A stretch of 64,000 bases of DNA from Clavaria fumosa (lineage: Eukaryota > Basidiomycota > Agaricomycetes > Agaricales > Clavariaceae): NCBI GenBank assembly GCA_951802425.1, contig OX637801.1, positions 1,674,001 through 1,738,000 on the forward strand, read 5' to 3'. The notes under the pieces are model-generated. The model worked only from the letters and a program-made list of their open reading frames with translations. It was not told where the DNA came from and ran no database searches. Numbering within the stretch: the first letter of the stretch is position 1; the number at the start of each line of letters is the position of its first letter. Shown here in pieces: positions 10,746 through 24,158 of this stretch. Made by a program: the position numbers and the translations under genes.

Positions 10746-13700
10746 ATGGACCTACAATCTCTAGATCAACCATCTACGAGTCCCAGTGTACATCCTCAGC
10801 CAGAGCAATCATCGTACGCATCTTCTTCAACTGAACGGAAGCCGCAAAGTCTGCGCTCCAGTGCCCGTGTCAAAGCAGCAAAGCAGAAAGAGAAAGAAAA
10901 AGGGAAAGAACGCGAACTGATCCCTCAATCTGCTGTAGCATCCTCCTCGTCCTCAGCGATACCCCCAGCGCCGACTTTGACTGCTACCCCCCCTCGTCCC
11001 CCGCGCTCGTCTGCCAAGCCGAAGCGTATCCGTGATCCAGTAAGCAACGAAAGAGCGTTTGAAGACTTGTCTCGAGCGTCCAAGCGGTGAGTAGACGAGC
11101 CTCCGGACTCCGTCGAGTCTTTCGGCAGTCTCGGTGACTCATTCGTCACTCTAGTGCACGCCGTGTCATTCTCCCTCCTGCTGTACCCTTGAGCATTAAC
11201 GAACCCGTCCGAGACACCAAAGGCAAGAAACGCGCTGCACCTGAAGTCGTATCCGAAGAAGAGAACGCCTCATCAACTTCATTACTTCCTAAACGCTCAA
11301 GAACGTCCTCCTACCAACTCCGTTCTTATACAGACGTAACCCTCTCGTCTCCTCTGGAGATGACACGAAAGACAACAAGGTCTGCTTATAGACCAGCCTG
11401 AGTTTGCAAATGACACTTAATAATATCGACGCTTAGGGCGACTACTATCACCAAAGGTAAGATGGCAATGAAGAAGGAGAAAGCTGAGAGCTCGTCTCGG
11501 CTCAATGATGATGTGGAAATCGATGAGTATCAGCAAGACTTGGATGTAGACCGTGAGAAGACCCTCAACAAGGCCAGTGGTTGTGATGATGATGGAAGGG
11601 AGGATGTAGAGGGGCATGCTGACGACCAATCTGTTGACAACGATGATGCACCTCCAGATGACACCGGCCGTGAATCTACAGGACTGGACGAGTCCGCGGC
11701 CTTGGCCATATTTGGTGACTACCGGCAGTTTGGCTCCTACATGATGGGACTGTCTAGTCGATTGAAGACCATGTTGGCTGACATCAAGGCCACGGCAGAC
11801 CCAACTACGCGTCTGCTCGCTTTGCAAGAACTCAGCGAGTTGCTCAGCATCAGCACAGAAGATACGCTGGCAGGCTCATTCCAGGTCGAAGAGTATGTGC
11901 GAGAACTGGTCAGGATCTTGGGTGGCCGTGGTGTTGCTGAAGACGATGATGATGAGGGGGATTTAGATCGGCCAGAACGAGACGAAGATGCCGCTCTGGC
12001 TGCCGCTCTTGCCCTGAGTGCTGGTGGCACAACTTTCCCAGGTGACGAGAATCTCGAGGCGCAAGTCTTGGCTTGCAGATGTTTGGCAAACTTGATGGAG
12101 GCCCTTCCTGGTATCGCGCATACGGTCGTCTATCACGGTGCGATACCGGTATTGTGTAGCAAGTTGATAGAGATCTCCTACATTGATCTAGCCGAGCAGA
12201 CTTTGAGTGTGAGTCTTCCTTTCTGTGCACACATTGTATGGCTCAATTTTGCTCGCAGACCTTGGAGAAGATTTCCGAGGAGTTCCCCAGCTCGATTGTC
12301 CGCGAAGGAGGCTTGGCTGCTTTGCTGAACTATCTCGATTTTTTCTCTATCGCCGTTCAACGAACTGCTCTCCAAGCCGCTTCTAACTGCTGCCGAAACG
12401 TGTCCGCTGAGCATTTCCCTATGATCCATGGTGTCTGGCCGATCATCCGTCATTGCCTGTCTTACTCTGATCAGCGCCTCGTCGAGTTTGCTTGCGTCTG
12501 CGTAATCCGCGTCATCGACTCTTACCATCGTTCCTCTGTGGACAACCTCGAGACTCTTCTTGATGCCGAGATGATTCGTGCTGTCAACTCGCTCCTTTTG
12601 CCCGCGGGTGGATCCCCTCTGATCGCTCCGAACACGTTTACGTTGCTCCTGCGTGCGCTTGCGACTTCTGCACGCGCAAGCCCAAAGATAGCAGTCGCCT
12701 TGCTCGAGGCAGATATCGTAGATACACTGTATCAAATTCTTACAGGTGTACTTCCGCCTGCGTCGGCGAACGAGGAGCAAGGTGGTGCGAGTGTTGGCCA
12801 GAGAGTGGGCGGAGGTCTTGCGGATATGACTGTCATGGGAAATTTGGCGCACCGGCCAAAGGATCAAGTCGAAGAAGCGCTTGGTCTAGTATCGGAGCTA
12901 ATGCCTCCTCTGCCAAAGGGTAAGCTGCTGCTACCAATGTCGCGTATCTCTCGACCCTCATTGCTTTGTCGCAGACGGGGTTTTCGATCATAAAAGTTAC
13001 ACCGAGAAAGCCCTCGCAAGATTGCTGAAGGCAAAAGCAAAGGCAGAGCGAGCCGCCGCACGCAGTGTTATTGCCATGAATGGTATCGCCCCATGTCCTA
13101 CACCTACCTCGGCGGCACCCTCTCCAAGCGCAATACCGATCCCAGAGACACCTACGGCTGAAGCTGACTCTGCGGAGCCGGCCCCTCAAGAAGCCGAGGA
13201 TGTTGTGTCAGTCGCGCCGCTGAAAGAGTCTGCCTTAGATCGAGCCGAATTACTTCGATCCAAGCCGGACGTAGTTGTTCGATTTATGCAACTGATAGTT
13301 CCTATTCTCGTGGATGTCTATGCCGCGAGTGTGGCCATCCCTGTACGGGCGAAATGCTTGACAGCGCTCTTGAAAGCCATCAGCTTCCTTGATTGCGAAG
13401 TCATTAAGCGCGTTCTAAAGGTGCGTCATAGTCTATAACATCTAATCTTAGACTTGGCATAACATGGAATACCCTCTCCAGTTCGTCCCAGTCGCGAGTT
13501 TCACGTCATCAATTCTCTCCTCCAAAGATCATCCATCACTTGTCATAGGGGCGCTACAACTCGTTGAGCTGTTACTCACTAAAGTTCCCGAGGATTATAG
13601 GCCTGCTTTTCGCCGAGAAGGGGTCTATCACGAGATTGAAGCGTTGGCATCGCGAGCTGTCGCCAAATCCAAGGAGAAGGAGAAGGAAAAGGAAAAGGAG

Positions 13701-16700
13701 AAGGAGAAAGAGAAAGAGAAGGAAAGTTCGGACTCTCCCCCCCCAGCCGACGCTAGCAATGTGTCCACGCCTGCCCCCTTGGTTTCGGGTACAACGCTTC
13801 CCGGATTCAAGAAATTGAGCTCCCTCTCATTGGATCCCGAGGATGCCATAACCTTGCGTTCGCGTCTCATCCGATACAAGCACCTTGTGACCGCAGATCC
13901 AGACGCGGGAGACAACTCATTTCAAACGCTACGAAATCTGGTGGCGCGGCTTGCTGCCCCAGACGTCGACGAAAAGGCCATGTTGGACGTCCTGAGGGAC
14001 CTCGCTGAACTGTTTGCCTCTCCGCACACTTCTGTGTCGAGCTTCGAGTTGTTGCAGAGTGGTCTCGTCGATGGTTTGTTGCACTTTGCTACTCATTCGG
14101 ATCTCAATGGTTAGTGAGCTTTCATTTCACTTCAATGTGCATCCACCCTTACCTTGTGTCCTAGTTGAAGTGCAGAAACGCCGAGAAATGTTACTGGATG
14201 CATTTGCAACGCACAGAATGAGAGGGTTTCGCGACTCTCAGACACCCTTCTCCATGCTTGTCAAGAAATTGCAGGAAAGCTTGACGAGAATGGAATCTTT
14301 CGAGGTCGTAAGTGTCGCGCATGGCGTTGATGGTTAGTCGACACAACCGGATGATATCAATCAAACACGATACTCATTTGACCAAAGCAGATTCCAAGCG
14401 GAGCTCTCCGTCATTGCTTGCCCGTCAGTTGCGACTGCGCTTGGTTGCTGGTGATGACTCCGACGTGCCTCGGCATCTTCATAACATTGTAGTATCCATT
14501 CACGCGATCGCGACCTTCCAAGCTCTCCACGACTACTTGCGACCCCGTGTGTCCGGACTGCTCAACGGCACCTCTCGCCTGTCAGGAATGCTTGCGGCTC
14601 TGGCTGCTTCTGGATTACCGTCATACCGAACTGCCCCGGAAGAACTTGGACAAGCAGCGCAGGCCTCGGCTTCGCAGCTTGGTGAGAGCAGCACATCCAC
14701 AGTAACCGCAATCACCTCGGAGTCTGCCAGTCCGAATGGTCAACGCCGAAGCCTCCGTCTCAGTGCAAAGTACGCAAATTCCACTAATAATCATGAGGAT
14801 GTTTTGGACGGGCAATCGTTCAGCAGCGCCGCGGCGCCAGAGGCACCTGATGAGCACACCAAAATGGGGCCCGTGGGCTCAGCTCTGACAGCGGATTTCA
14901 CCGACGATGAAGTTGAAGCAGATGTACGTCTTGAACCTTCTCTGTGCCATCTCCAGTCACTGATCCCACTAGGTTTTCGAAGGAGACATCGAACCTGAGC
15001 GTGACGTCTCGGAGAAAACAGTTAATCTTTCAGTCGCTGAAGGTATGTGTTACGTATCTCTTATTGCAGGGGCCACTCATGCATCGCCGAAGATGGCTCC
15101 AAAGTCGAAGCTTCGACACCAGACGGTACAAGAGTCGGGACTCCCAGTATCACCAAAGACACTTCCCAGACTCCCACAACTCGCCAATCCTTGTCTGCGC
15201 GCGCGTCGTATGCTGCAGCTCTAAAAGCCAAACCCAGTGACTGGCACCTGGAATTCTCAATGGATGATCAGATTCTGCCGTTGGATTTAACAATATATGG
15301 AGCCATCCATCAGCACGAGATGAGGAAGAAGACGAGCGCCATGCCGCACAACCTGATATGGCAAGGCATTTACACTGTCAAGTTCAGAAAAGTGTCCGGA
15401 CCATCCCCCTCAACCGAAAGTATGTATTTGCCAGGAAGGCCGGAGTCCTGACTAACGCTCAACGATAGACCGTGCAGATGGTCTTGACGCCGTCAAGAAT
15501 AGGTCTCCCAGTCCCACTTTGTCTTTTCCGGAAGACGCTCCACACGCCAAAATATTGCGCCTTCTGAGGGTCCTGCACAAGCTCAATACCCTTGAAGCTG
15601 AGCGTTCGGCATTCACCGGCGACAAGCGGCATCTTCCCGAATCCGCATTCATCAACAACAAATTGACAGCGAAGCTGACTCGCCAATTAGAGGAGCCAAT
15701 GATCGTTGCGAGGTATATCAAGTCTTTCCTGCCACAAGTAGAACTCACTAACAATATATTCATAGTTCTTGCTTGCCAGATTGGGCCTTGGACCTTCCCC
15801 AACATTTCCCTTTCCTCTTCCCATTCACCACACGCTACAACTTCTTGCAGTGTACATCGTTTGGCTACGCGCGTCTGATCCTGAAATGGCAGAATCAACA
15901 AGGTCGCGGACCGGATGTCTCGCGTCGGGATGATGGAATTGGCTTCCTCGGTCGTCTCCAGCGCCAGAAGGTGCGGATATCTCGTAAACACATTCTCGAG
16001 TCTGCCGTCAAAGTTTTCGAGCTTTATGGGTCGTCTTCTTCTGTACTTGAAGTGGAATACTTTGAGGAGGTAGGAACTGGCCTCGGACCGACCCTGGAGT
16101 TCTATTCTTTGGTTTCCAAGGAATTTGCAAGACGCGATTTGAAGATCTGGCGTGACGCTGACCTGATAGTTCCTGGAATCTATGTACAACATCCGGATGG
16201 GTTATTCCCTGCTCCTATCAGCGCAGAGGATAAGGCCAATGATGGCGGACAGTGAGCAACGCGCCAACTTTTGTGGATTGTATCCGACTCAAGTCACTCG
16301 TTTCCAGGAAAAAGACTCACGTTTTTAGAGTCATTGGACAGTTCGTCGCTAAAGCCATGCTCGATTCGAGGATTGTCGATTTGCACTTCAACAAGATCTT
16401 TTTGAAGCTCGTCTTAGGAGACGAGGTGCCATTGACACTCTCATCTCTGAAGGTGACTCGAACCTCCATTCACGGTGAATCTTGGCTGAGCAATATTCTC
16501 TATGCTAGCTCGTCGACAAGGAACTCGCGAATTCACTTTCTAAGCTCAAGGCATTCGCAAGTCCGCACGGTGACAAGGTTTGCTTAGTACTCTACACTCT
16601 TGCACTTCTCTCATGAAACCTCCTAGCTTGCACGTAAGGTCGCGATTGCTGAGGGCATCGCTGTTGAGGATCTTGCACTTGACTTCACGATCCCTGGTTA

Positions 16701-17439
16701 TGATATTGATCTTCGAGTAAGAGCTCCGCACACCCCAAGACATATTTCGCTGACTACGAAACTGCAGCCGGGCGGGAAAAACATACCAGTGACTTCAGAT
16801 AATATTGATGAGTATATCAACGAAGTCCTTGACGCCATCATTGGGGGTGGAGCCCAGCAACAAGCGAATGCGTTCAGAGATGGCTTCTCAAAAGTGTTCC
16901 CCATCAACGATCTGCAGGCCTTCTCTCCAGACGAACTTGTCATGCTCTTCGGTAATTCTGAAGAGGATTGGAGCACGGAGTGTAAGCAGATTTTGGAAGA
17001 TCCTCATTTTCCATTACCGACATTCCCTTCTTGCACAGGCCTGAGCGAAGCGCTGAAGGCTGATCATGGCTTCAATGTCGACAGCCGCGCCATTCGTGAC
17101 CTTGTGGAAATTATGTCGGAATATGATGTCTCCTCACGACGTGCATGTCTTCAATTTATCACTGGCAGTCCGAAGTTGCCGATTGGCGGTCAGCAATGCC
17201 CATCTTTTCTCCGTAGCGTGTGATTTTGACACGGGAATTCAGGTTTTCGTGGTCTCAATCCACCGTTGACTGTGGTCCGTAAACCTCACGAAGCACCACT
17301 GACTGCGGACGATTACCTCCCAAGTGTCATGACCTGTGTCAATTATCTTAAGCTGCCAGAATACAGTTCGAAGGCGGTCATGCGAGAGAAGTTACGGACA
17401 GCGATGCGAGAGGGAGTTGGTAGTTTCCATTTGTCCTGA
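10746..17439 (+). CDS. UFD4: UFD4/TRIP12-type HECT E3 ubiquitin ligase
   Basis: About fifteen exons encode a protein of roughly 1900 residues. The N-terminal 250 residues are Ser/Pro- and acid-rich with basic patches. An armadillo-like region follows ([20 protein letters not shown], then [20 protein letters not shown]), as in TRIP12. A Lys/Glu run lies near 13671-13726, and a linker region includes [14 protein letters not shown]. The C-terminal HECT domain starts near 15900 ([20 protein letters not shown], then [18 protein letters not shown]). It ends with [17 protein letters not shown], whose cysteine is the thioester-forming residue, followed by the usual short tail. Such ligases attach ubiquitin to ubiquitin-fusion and other degradation substrates in nucleus and cytosol. 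The first ATG with an open exon was taken as the start. Identification is secure; individual exon edges are hand-read. Confidence 0.92.
13671..13726 (+). repeat. Purine-rich AAGGAG/AAAGAG microsatellite inside the UFD4 exon
   Basis: A run of GAG, AAG and AAA codons encodes an uninterrupted Lys-Glu tract of about 18 residues in the ligase. Tracts like this change length easily, and this one is likely polymorphic between strains. The complementary strand gives a Phe-Ser repeat that is only a shadow. Confidence 0.8.
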
Positions 17440-17692
17440 TCCAGTTCACTCGAGGGCTGTTTTCTGGCCCTTTTCTGGTACTAGAATCGGCAAAACGAAT
17501 CCAAGATCTTACTGTTTAACGACACGGCCTTTCTCTTTTATCCAGAGCATGTAGCCATTGTACCCATAGTCACACTGCGCACTTGGCTTACCGGACTGAA
17601 CTGAACTACTGCTGAGACGATGGAGATATTGAGTGCTGACAGCAAAGGCGCTGACAAATCATTTGCCCCGCACTTGTCTGTCAACTACCACT
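17440..17692. promoter_or_regulatory. Short intergenic region between UFD4 and PHF5A
   Basis: These 253 bp must hold the UFD4 terminator and the PHF5A promoter. No clear TATA box or named element was recognised. Confidence 0.4.
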
Positions 17693-18286
17693 ATGTCGAA
17701 ACACCACCCTGGTAAATCTTTGTGGTTTTGTTCCCGCTGTGACTAGATGACGAATCTGCGTAGACTTGATTATGTGCAGACGCCAGCCTGGTATTGGTGA
17801 GTCTCTTTCATTGATGGCAAACTACATATTGGAGTTGAAGACGCTCTGTCTTTTAGCCATTGGCCGCCTGTGTGAGAAATGCGACGGAAAATGGTGCGTC
17901 TGGCGCATTCGCTGCTGGTCGTTGTTTGACGCGTGCTGCAGTCCTGTTTGCGATTCTTATGTGCGACCAGAAACCCTTGTACGAATCTGCGACGAATGCA
18001 ATTTTGGCACATATGGAGGCCGCTGTATTATTTGTGGTTCGCCCGGTGAGATCTAACAACACGCTCTCGATTCACCCTCTCACGCGCTTCACGTTAAGGC
18101 ATATCCGACGCGTACTACTGCGCGGAGTGTACACGTTTAGAGAAAGATCGTGATGGCTGTCCTAAAATAGTCAACCTTGGTGCAAGTCGCACAGATCTAT
18201 TTTATGAACGACGTCGTCTGGGTGAGTTCTTTGTATTTAGGACTAATCCAGGCTCTGACTTCTACACAGGCTTCAGAAAGGGATGA
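17693..18286 (+). CDS. RDS3: PHF5A/Rds3, SF3b subunit of the U2 snRNP
   Basis: Six short exons splice to a protein of about 110 residues that follows PHF5A from end to end. It begins [16 protein letters not shown], then [58 protein letters not shown], and ends [12 protein letters not shown]. The many CxxC pairs bind three zinc ions in the knotted fold of this family. PHF5A sits in SF3b beside SF3B1 and shapes the pocket that holds the branch-point adenosine, so it acts in nuclear pre-mRNA splicing. The first exon codes for only about six residues. Length and residues match the family, with no anomaly. Its 3' end is very close to the convergent neighbour. Confidence 0.97.
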
Positions 18287-18331
18287 TTACATATACAATC
18301 AAGTCCAAGCAAGAAAAGTAAAAGCCCCTAG

Positions 18332-21300
18332 TCAATATCGGTATACAGCATGAGAAATCAGAGAAGAATTGGGATTTTCTGGGTCTCCGAAGATGTACCT
18401 ACAAAAGAAGTTAGAATGTGTAACGACCGAGGACATAATGAGTTGACTCGCTTGAATAGCTCCATGTCAACCTAATTTGGTAGAAGTGTCAGGACATTAC
18501 GCAGTGTTCTCAAGCAAAATCAACTCACGGTCGATTTGAAAACCAAGAATACGTGTGATTCGTCATGAGTCCCGAGCTCTTCACATGCATCACAAAGATC
18601 TCGGCCGCAATCAGTGCAGCGAAACCAGGCACCCTGAATACGAGTCATGCAATGATCACAGAGTGCACGCTCATGCATCACATCCCGCAAGTAGGCTGTA
18701 ACAATGAACTTGAGTCCCTGCGCCGGTAAGACGTAGAACCAACCTTTGTGATCAGCCACGTCTACGAACCCAGAAGGCGGGCCAACGGGGTCCTTGTATC
18801 TGAGAGAAGATTTAGCATTTACAGAGGAGGGAATGAAGTTTGTCTTACAGCATTATGGGCAATGTTACTTCAATAGGCCGCTTCACAAGTCGAGGAAGCT
18901 TGAAGAAAGCGTGCATTGGGTCGTGTATTTTGTAAGAGCGCTCTTCGCATGATTCACACTTGGATGGGTGAGGATGAAAGAAATTTCAATCATCGGAAGA
19001 ACGCTTACCAGGCTGTAGGCGGTGGGTGAAGTTGGACAATTTGCACACTGGTATCGTGTGCCAATGATCATCTGTCAATGAAGTCAGAGACAAAAGTATG
19101 AGGCCGACAATGGCATAAATTAACCTTGTTACAACCGCTGCAGCATATGCCGTGATTGACCGGAACTAACATCGCATGGCAATCAAGAAGATGACCGCTC
19201 ACAACTGTCCTGGCATAGGACGAGTACGAGGAGCTAGGTCTAGACGGCGAACGCGGATAGACTTTCTGTTCGTCCCGCACTGCCCACAGACGTTGTGCCT
19301 TACGACTGACTGCTTGTAATTCGTTGACTCCGAGTGGGAATGGTATCTAGCAGTTCAATTATATAGGGCTCACACTTGTCAATATGTCATGTCGCACTTG
19401 CCTTTATCATGATATGGGAGGAGTTGTGACCTCCATTGAATGAGTCCAAATTTCCTGGCAAGCCAGCCGACTCGCAATTGGAGCAGATGTCGACCGATTC
19501 GCAAATCGCACAATGAAATCGTGCCCCGACTATGTCGAGTAAGCAGCTGGTGGCCCATGAGGAACGAACTGCGACAGGACGATCAGGATGGACGTACTGA
19601 GCGCATTTGACGCCAAAATGTTTCAGAGCTAAAGATCCGCACATCATTAAGCATCGGTCACGGCGTACTTGTCAGGAACTACTTACGCTGCTCCTCATGC
19701 TCGGGTAGAGGAGCATCCGGCGGTGGATCCGGATCACTACGGGAGCGCATGTGTCGATCTGGCACGACGAGGAACGGATGCGAAGGATGGATCTCATGCA
19801 CCAAGCTGCGTAATAGGTTAGGATATGTGTGACACGTGTATGCTGCGGGGCGCAGCACCTGTAACATGCGAGACATAAAACAAATCGTTCACAAAGAACG
19901 CATTTATATCCTTGTCTGGCGATGGTGTTGTTGCACGTCGAACATTTGCAAACGGAACGGTGATCCTGCTCTGTCAGATTTATTAACCACTAATTTTTTT
20001 TTGAAAATTCTAGTTAATAAAGCAACTTACCCACGTCCTCCCAGCCGGTATGGCCCCAAAGCTTCTCCACGTAACCATGGCGAAGCTGACCTTTCTGCTT
20101 TGGGGCGGTTCGACGCCGTTGCGAAAGTGCTCTCTGTTCATCTTCGGGGGAGGGAGGCGAAGTCCCACAGACAGGGGAAGACGCAGGAGCAAGGCTAACC
20201 TCAAGAGCGTGGTTGACACCCGCAGAAGCAATGCAGGCATCACAAAGTTCATATCCGCCACTGACTACAGGTGAGCCATTCACCATCGTTCTGGGCGCAA
20301 CCAAGGTTGGAGAAGATGAGAACGGGCTGCGCAGGTGTGGCAGGGTCGGGGGAGGCATTTCACCACCAGGATCAGAAGTCGACGAACTGATGTCCAGATG
20401 CGGGAAAGTCCGTGGACGTGGAGATGTAGGATGGTGCGGATGTGCGTGTAGATGGTACGTCATGGTATTATTGCAAGAATGGACCGAGCCCTTTCCTTTA
20501 GCATCTGCATTCCGCTGAGCAACCGGCGACTTCTCTCCGCAGGTAGAACAGACATAACGTATACTCCTCAACAGTACCCCGCATTCAGAGCAGTCGGTTA
20601 GAGCATCAGGAGGAGGCCCTGTCAATTGATTGTTTTGCAAGCAATGAAGGAGTTCTGGTGGAATGTCTCCTTCGCATTGGGAGTTAGGCCTAGACGGAAG
20701 TGGGTCCGACCTGGACAAGTGGCGGGGCTTTGGTTTTGAAGTTGATGGGCCTAAGTCGCGCTCATTCGAAGGAATTTGCTGGGACGCGAGCCAATTCTGA
20801 TGCAAAGACGGCGGGCGAATCTTTTCGGGCTTTTCACTGTCTTGCACACTCGCAAAGGTACCAGTGAGGCTTTGCACATCTTCATTACCCGGTTGAGATG
20901 CATTTGAAGACACTGCAGAAGTGTAAGAATAATAGTATCTCCCACTAGGAGCTCGTTTCAACGCCAATCCACCGTCAGGCTGAGGGCCGGAATCGTTCCT
21001 TGCAACGGATGACGCATTATCGTATACTGAGGGCTCAGGTAATGCACCAAGCTTCGATATAATTGCACGGTTGCTTTGATCTCGTATCCAGGCAGCACCG
21101 CGATCTATGCTAGAGAGAACTCCGTCCTTAGAATGCGTAGGGCCGTTGTTGGCTTCCTCCTCAAGCTTCAGTCGCTCGAATACCGCCGAGGGATCTTCTG
21201 GGTATCGCAGATGAGCCGTAAGGAGAAAATTGTCCGAATCTTGTAAATCGCGACCTATGGATTCGAAGTCGGTGTCTATCCTGGAAAGTTTGGTTGAAGG

Positions 21301-21934
21301 TACATCGGCAATTTGCCACGACGTTGACGAGAAGCGCCCCGCGCTATTCGCGTCACTCTTCACACGCGAGGCTGGAGGACTGGTAGCATGTCCGGAGCTG
21401 AAGTCCTTGGAGCTGACCGTCACAGAGTCGTCGTCAACCTCTAAGGATTCAGCACTAAATTGAAATGAGCTTTGGCTCAAGTTTCTGTCTTCATCGTCCT
21501 CTAAGCTCGCCAAAGAGGAAGTATCCGAGAGACGCCCGTCGAAGTCCACAGTGATGTTTACTCGGAGAGTAATGCGCTTTGAACTAAAACTACGGCCTGA
21601 AACAATAGAGGAATTCGAAGACAGAGGGGGGTCATCGTTGCCCGCTTGGTAGTATTGTATGGCTTCGGTCAGATCAGAATCCGTCGTAATTTCGGAGACC
21701 TCCCCATCGTCGTCCGTGTATGCGATTGTGAATGGGTTGGCTCTCAGAGCAAAACACGTTTCCACCTCGAAGAGTTGGAACAGTAAGCGTCACTATTTGA
21801 ATCGTTGATGCCGTGCATACCTTGTCTCTCAGCAGCTGGTAAGTCACGCTTTGAGCAGACTTGAACCGGATTCTCTTTTTCGATCCATCGAAGGTGCATT
21901 CCACTGCCAGTTCTCTGTCCAGCCTGTCAGGCAT
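18332..21934 (-). CDS. NBR1-like protein: PB1 domain plus four ZZ zinc fingers
   Basis: The start at 21934 gives MPDRLDRELAVECTFDGSKK, a PB1 domain (residues about 5-90, with the acidic loop YTDDDGEVSEITTDSDL). A long Ser-rich linker follows. Cysteine-rich ZZ-type modules then lie near 19955-19800 (CSTCNNTIARQGYKC), 19640-19390 (FHCAICESVDICSNC), 19180-18890 (CCSGCNKMIIGTRYQCANC) and 18680-18530 (CDHCMTRIQGAWFRCTDCG). An extra CxxC-rich patch sits near 20560 (ALTDCSECGVLL). PB1 and ZZ together are typical of NBR1-type selective autophagy receptors. Fungal members can carry several ZZ fingers, and I do not see the four-tryptophan domain. The last exon is uncertain: a stop at 18520 is possible, but splicing GTGAGT near 18532 extends the frame (VDMELFK) to about 18332. 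Confidence 0.75.
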
Positions 21935-23716
21935 AGTAGGTTGAATGAAAGACAAGATGGTGCGCTCCCACCCAGGCTGTGCCAGCGTCTGCAGATGCTG
22001 TCGAGGTGACGCTGCGCATTGAAGGAGCACCGCTCACGTGACCGGTACAAGCCATAGCTTAGGGTTATGGTTTCAATCCTAGCTCCGTATGCAGCAGAAC
22101 AAAAAAGGCGCGCAGCATCCGCCTCTTTATAGTCCTTGCTGGAGTAGTGCTGATGTTACCGTAGTCAATTTGGTCATATCGCCGACGCGAAGTTCTTGAC
22201 CGCTTTCTCACTACTGTAGGTTTCAACGCTGCCGCTGACACCTCATTCTGACTTCCCATGTATGCTTCCACGTACAAACCGCCCCAAGCTAGACGTCGCC
22301 CGTGTCCCCATGCCTGCATTGTCACTTGTCCGAGTCTCTTTCAAATAAATCACTGTAGACGACCGCCGCTCACAATTTGCCTAAAAAAGCACCCGGTGAT
22401 CCTGCTGTCGGGCTCGTGTCCGTGTAGCAACGTCTACATTGGCCACAATAAAACCGGGAGTCATACTCTCTTTGGCTTCATCTGCACAGAGCGATCCGTG
22501 ACGCCGAAAAGCACTGCAGGTTATATTTGAGCTGCAATTTCGCCAGCAGCCATCGCGCGTGAGCGTATGCCAGAAACCGCTTGCATTGTCGCGAAGAACG
22601 GCAAAATGAAGCTACAAAATGCGGCCAACGTCTCACTCGTGACATGGGAACATAGTTGTGCAATGTTCGCAGCAACATGACGCCCAGATAGCAAAGTAGA
22701 ACGCAGATCTGGACGTGCACAAGCCTGTCATTTCAACAGAATAGAATGACCCTTTGGAAGACTTCATCAGAAAATGCGAGGCATCTTTGGCAAATAGTTT
22801 CTACGTGGAATGGTTCACATCATCCTCCAGTGGGGGGAAACATTGTAATAATGAGAGGCTCACGACTCAAACGAAAAGTGGAAATCAAATCCTTTTCTTC
22901 GAGGTGATCGGGATGTAGCAAAAAGGCCATAGTGGCATGCGCTATGATTTTTCATCCTGGCTTGGAGACTGGGATCCGAGGAATTAAAGAACCGAGGCCA
23001 ACGAGCGCATCATTGAAAGTGCGATCATCAAGCTCCAGGCTTCGCAAAGATGGTACTTAGGCCAGTACTCATGGGCGCGACAAATAGAGGTCTATGATCG
23101 TTAAATAGTCGTTCAACGCACGATTTCGAGAGAAGAGTAAAAACAACGCAGGCCGCTTCATCTGTCCTACTAGGCTGGATTTTTGATGCGGCCGCGTCAG
23201 TGTTGGCCTGCGAAATAGCTGTGGACGCGCTATCGAAAGACATGGCAGGTGATTGCCAGTTGCTTTTGAAAAGTTGAACAAGTCACAGAGGCTTGGCTTA
23301 TGAAGTAGAAATTACGTGATAAACGAGACACCTATCCCATACCTTGCCTTGCCTCGAAATGGGATGGTAAATTGTACAGGCGAGAATAAAATGGCTGAGT
23401 GAACATTTTGGAGAAGTGCTCACTGCCAGGATGCAATCCTCTATGTTGTGCTAAGGCAGGGGACTACTCGCGGCGGGGAACACGTTGAGTACTTCAGCAC
23501 TGATACGGGATTGACGCTTAGAAAATGATCGCACGAGACATACATCCCGCGTCCGTGCGAGCGCATTGCAAGCATCCAATGATTTGTTTGCACATGAAGA
23601 GGTACAACCTTTCGCAGCAACGCGGTACATGTATCTTTGCGCGATCGTAAGGTCAACAGCGAAAAGTTCCAGATAATTAGCGAATGCGCGCGAGACATAG
23701 AAGCAGCACCAGAGCC
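21935..23716. other. Long gene-poor interval
   Basis: About 1.8 kb without a recognised gene. The best small frame is on the minus strand at 23028-23243 (MSFDSASTAISQANTDAAAS), which has no known relatives that I recall. The left 100 bp upstream of 21934 presumably holds the promoter of the PB1/ZZ gene. No repeat, tRNA or transposon signature could be supported. Confidence 0.35.
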
Positions 23717-24158
23717 TCATTCCCTGCCGTAATAGATCCCTGTGGCGGTGGAGGTCACAGCAAGCATGATAGGAACAGGGCCTTGTGTAATACGAGGCAA
23801 CGAAGACAGAAAGAGGAGGGCAGAAGCAGCTTCAAAGCAGGTGAGCAAGCTCCCAAATAGGGGATCGAAGAGTGAGACTGACCCATCGCGCATTCCGGGC
23901 CATAAGAGCTTCCTTTTCGGATGCGGTCGGCGCTCCAAAAGTACAACAACCCAACGCTAAAGAACAGTCTCAGGACGTGACAAAGGACGAAAATGGCACG
24001 ACCATACCTTGTCCCCGCGACGAGAGACGGGATTGATCTTCTGCGGATGAAGCCGGCGGTGCCTCCCGCGATGCACAATCCGCCCATGACGAATGCCGGA
24101 TAAGCGAGCTGTTGCGATATTTAGCCAGACATGAGTAACAGGAATGTCGGGTTACCAT
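23717..24158 (-). CDS. TMEM14-family small membrane protein
   Basis: Four exons splice to about 100 residues. The coding part of exon 1 is only the ATG at 24156-24158, directly followed by GTAACC. The next exons read LAYPAFVMGGLCIAGGTAGF, RRRSIPSLVAG, VGLLYFWSADRIRKGSSYG, and ASALLFLSSLPRITQGPVP with a final GIYYGRE. Four hydrophobic helices, a Gly-rich first helix and the SIPSLVAG motif are the TMEM14 pattern. Animal TMEM14 proteins sit in the inner mitochondrial membrane, and TMEM14C is linked to porphyrin transport; the role of the fungal form is unknown. The gene is head-to-head with the methyltransferase at 24272. The one-codon first exon means that the start depends on the splice call. 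Confidence 0.85.

Noticed and set aside
13628..13915. Minus-strand frame with a Ser-Phe repeat
   Set aside because: It is the complement of the Lys/Glu tract inside the UFD4 exon and has no other support.
21844..22050. Alternative upstream starts for the PB1/ZZ gene at 22030-22050
   Set aside because: The PB1 domain begins right after the methionine at 21934, and the upstream residues do not look like a conserved leader.
22010..22080. Possible tRNA: a GGTTTCAATCC loop-like motif with GGAGC...GCTCC ends
   Set aside because: The distance between the ends is about 63 nt, the acceptor pairs only five bases, and no anticodon arm could be folded convincingly.
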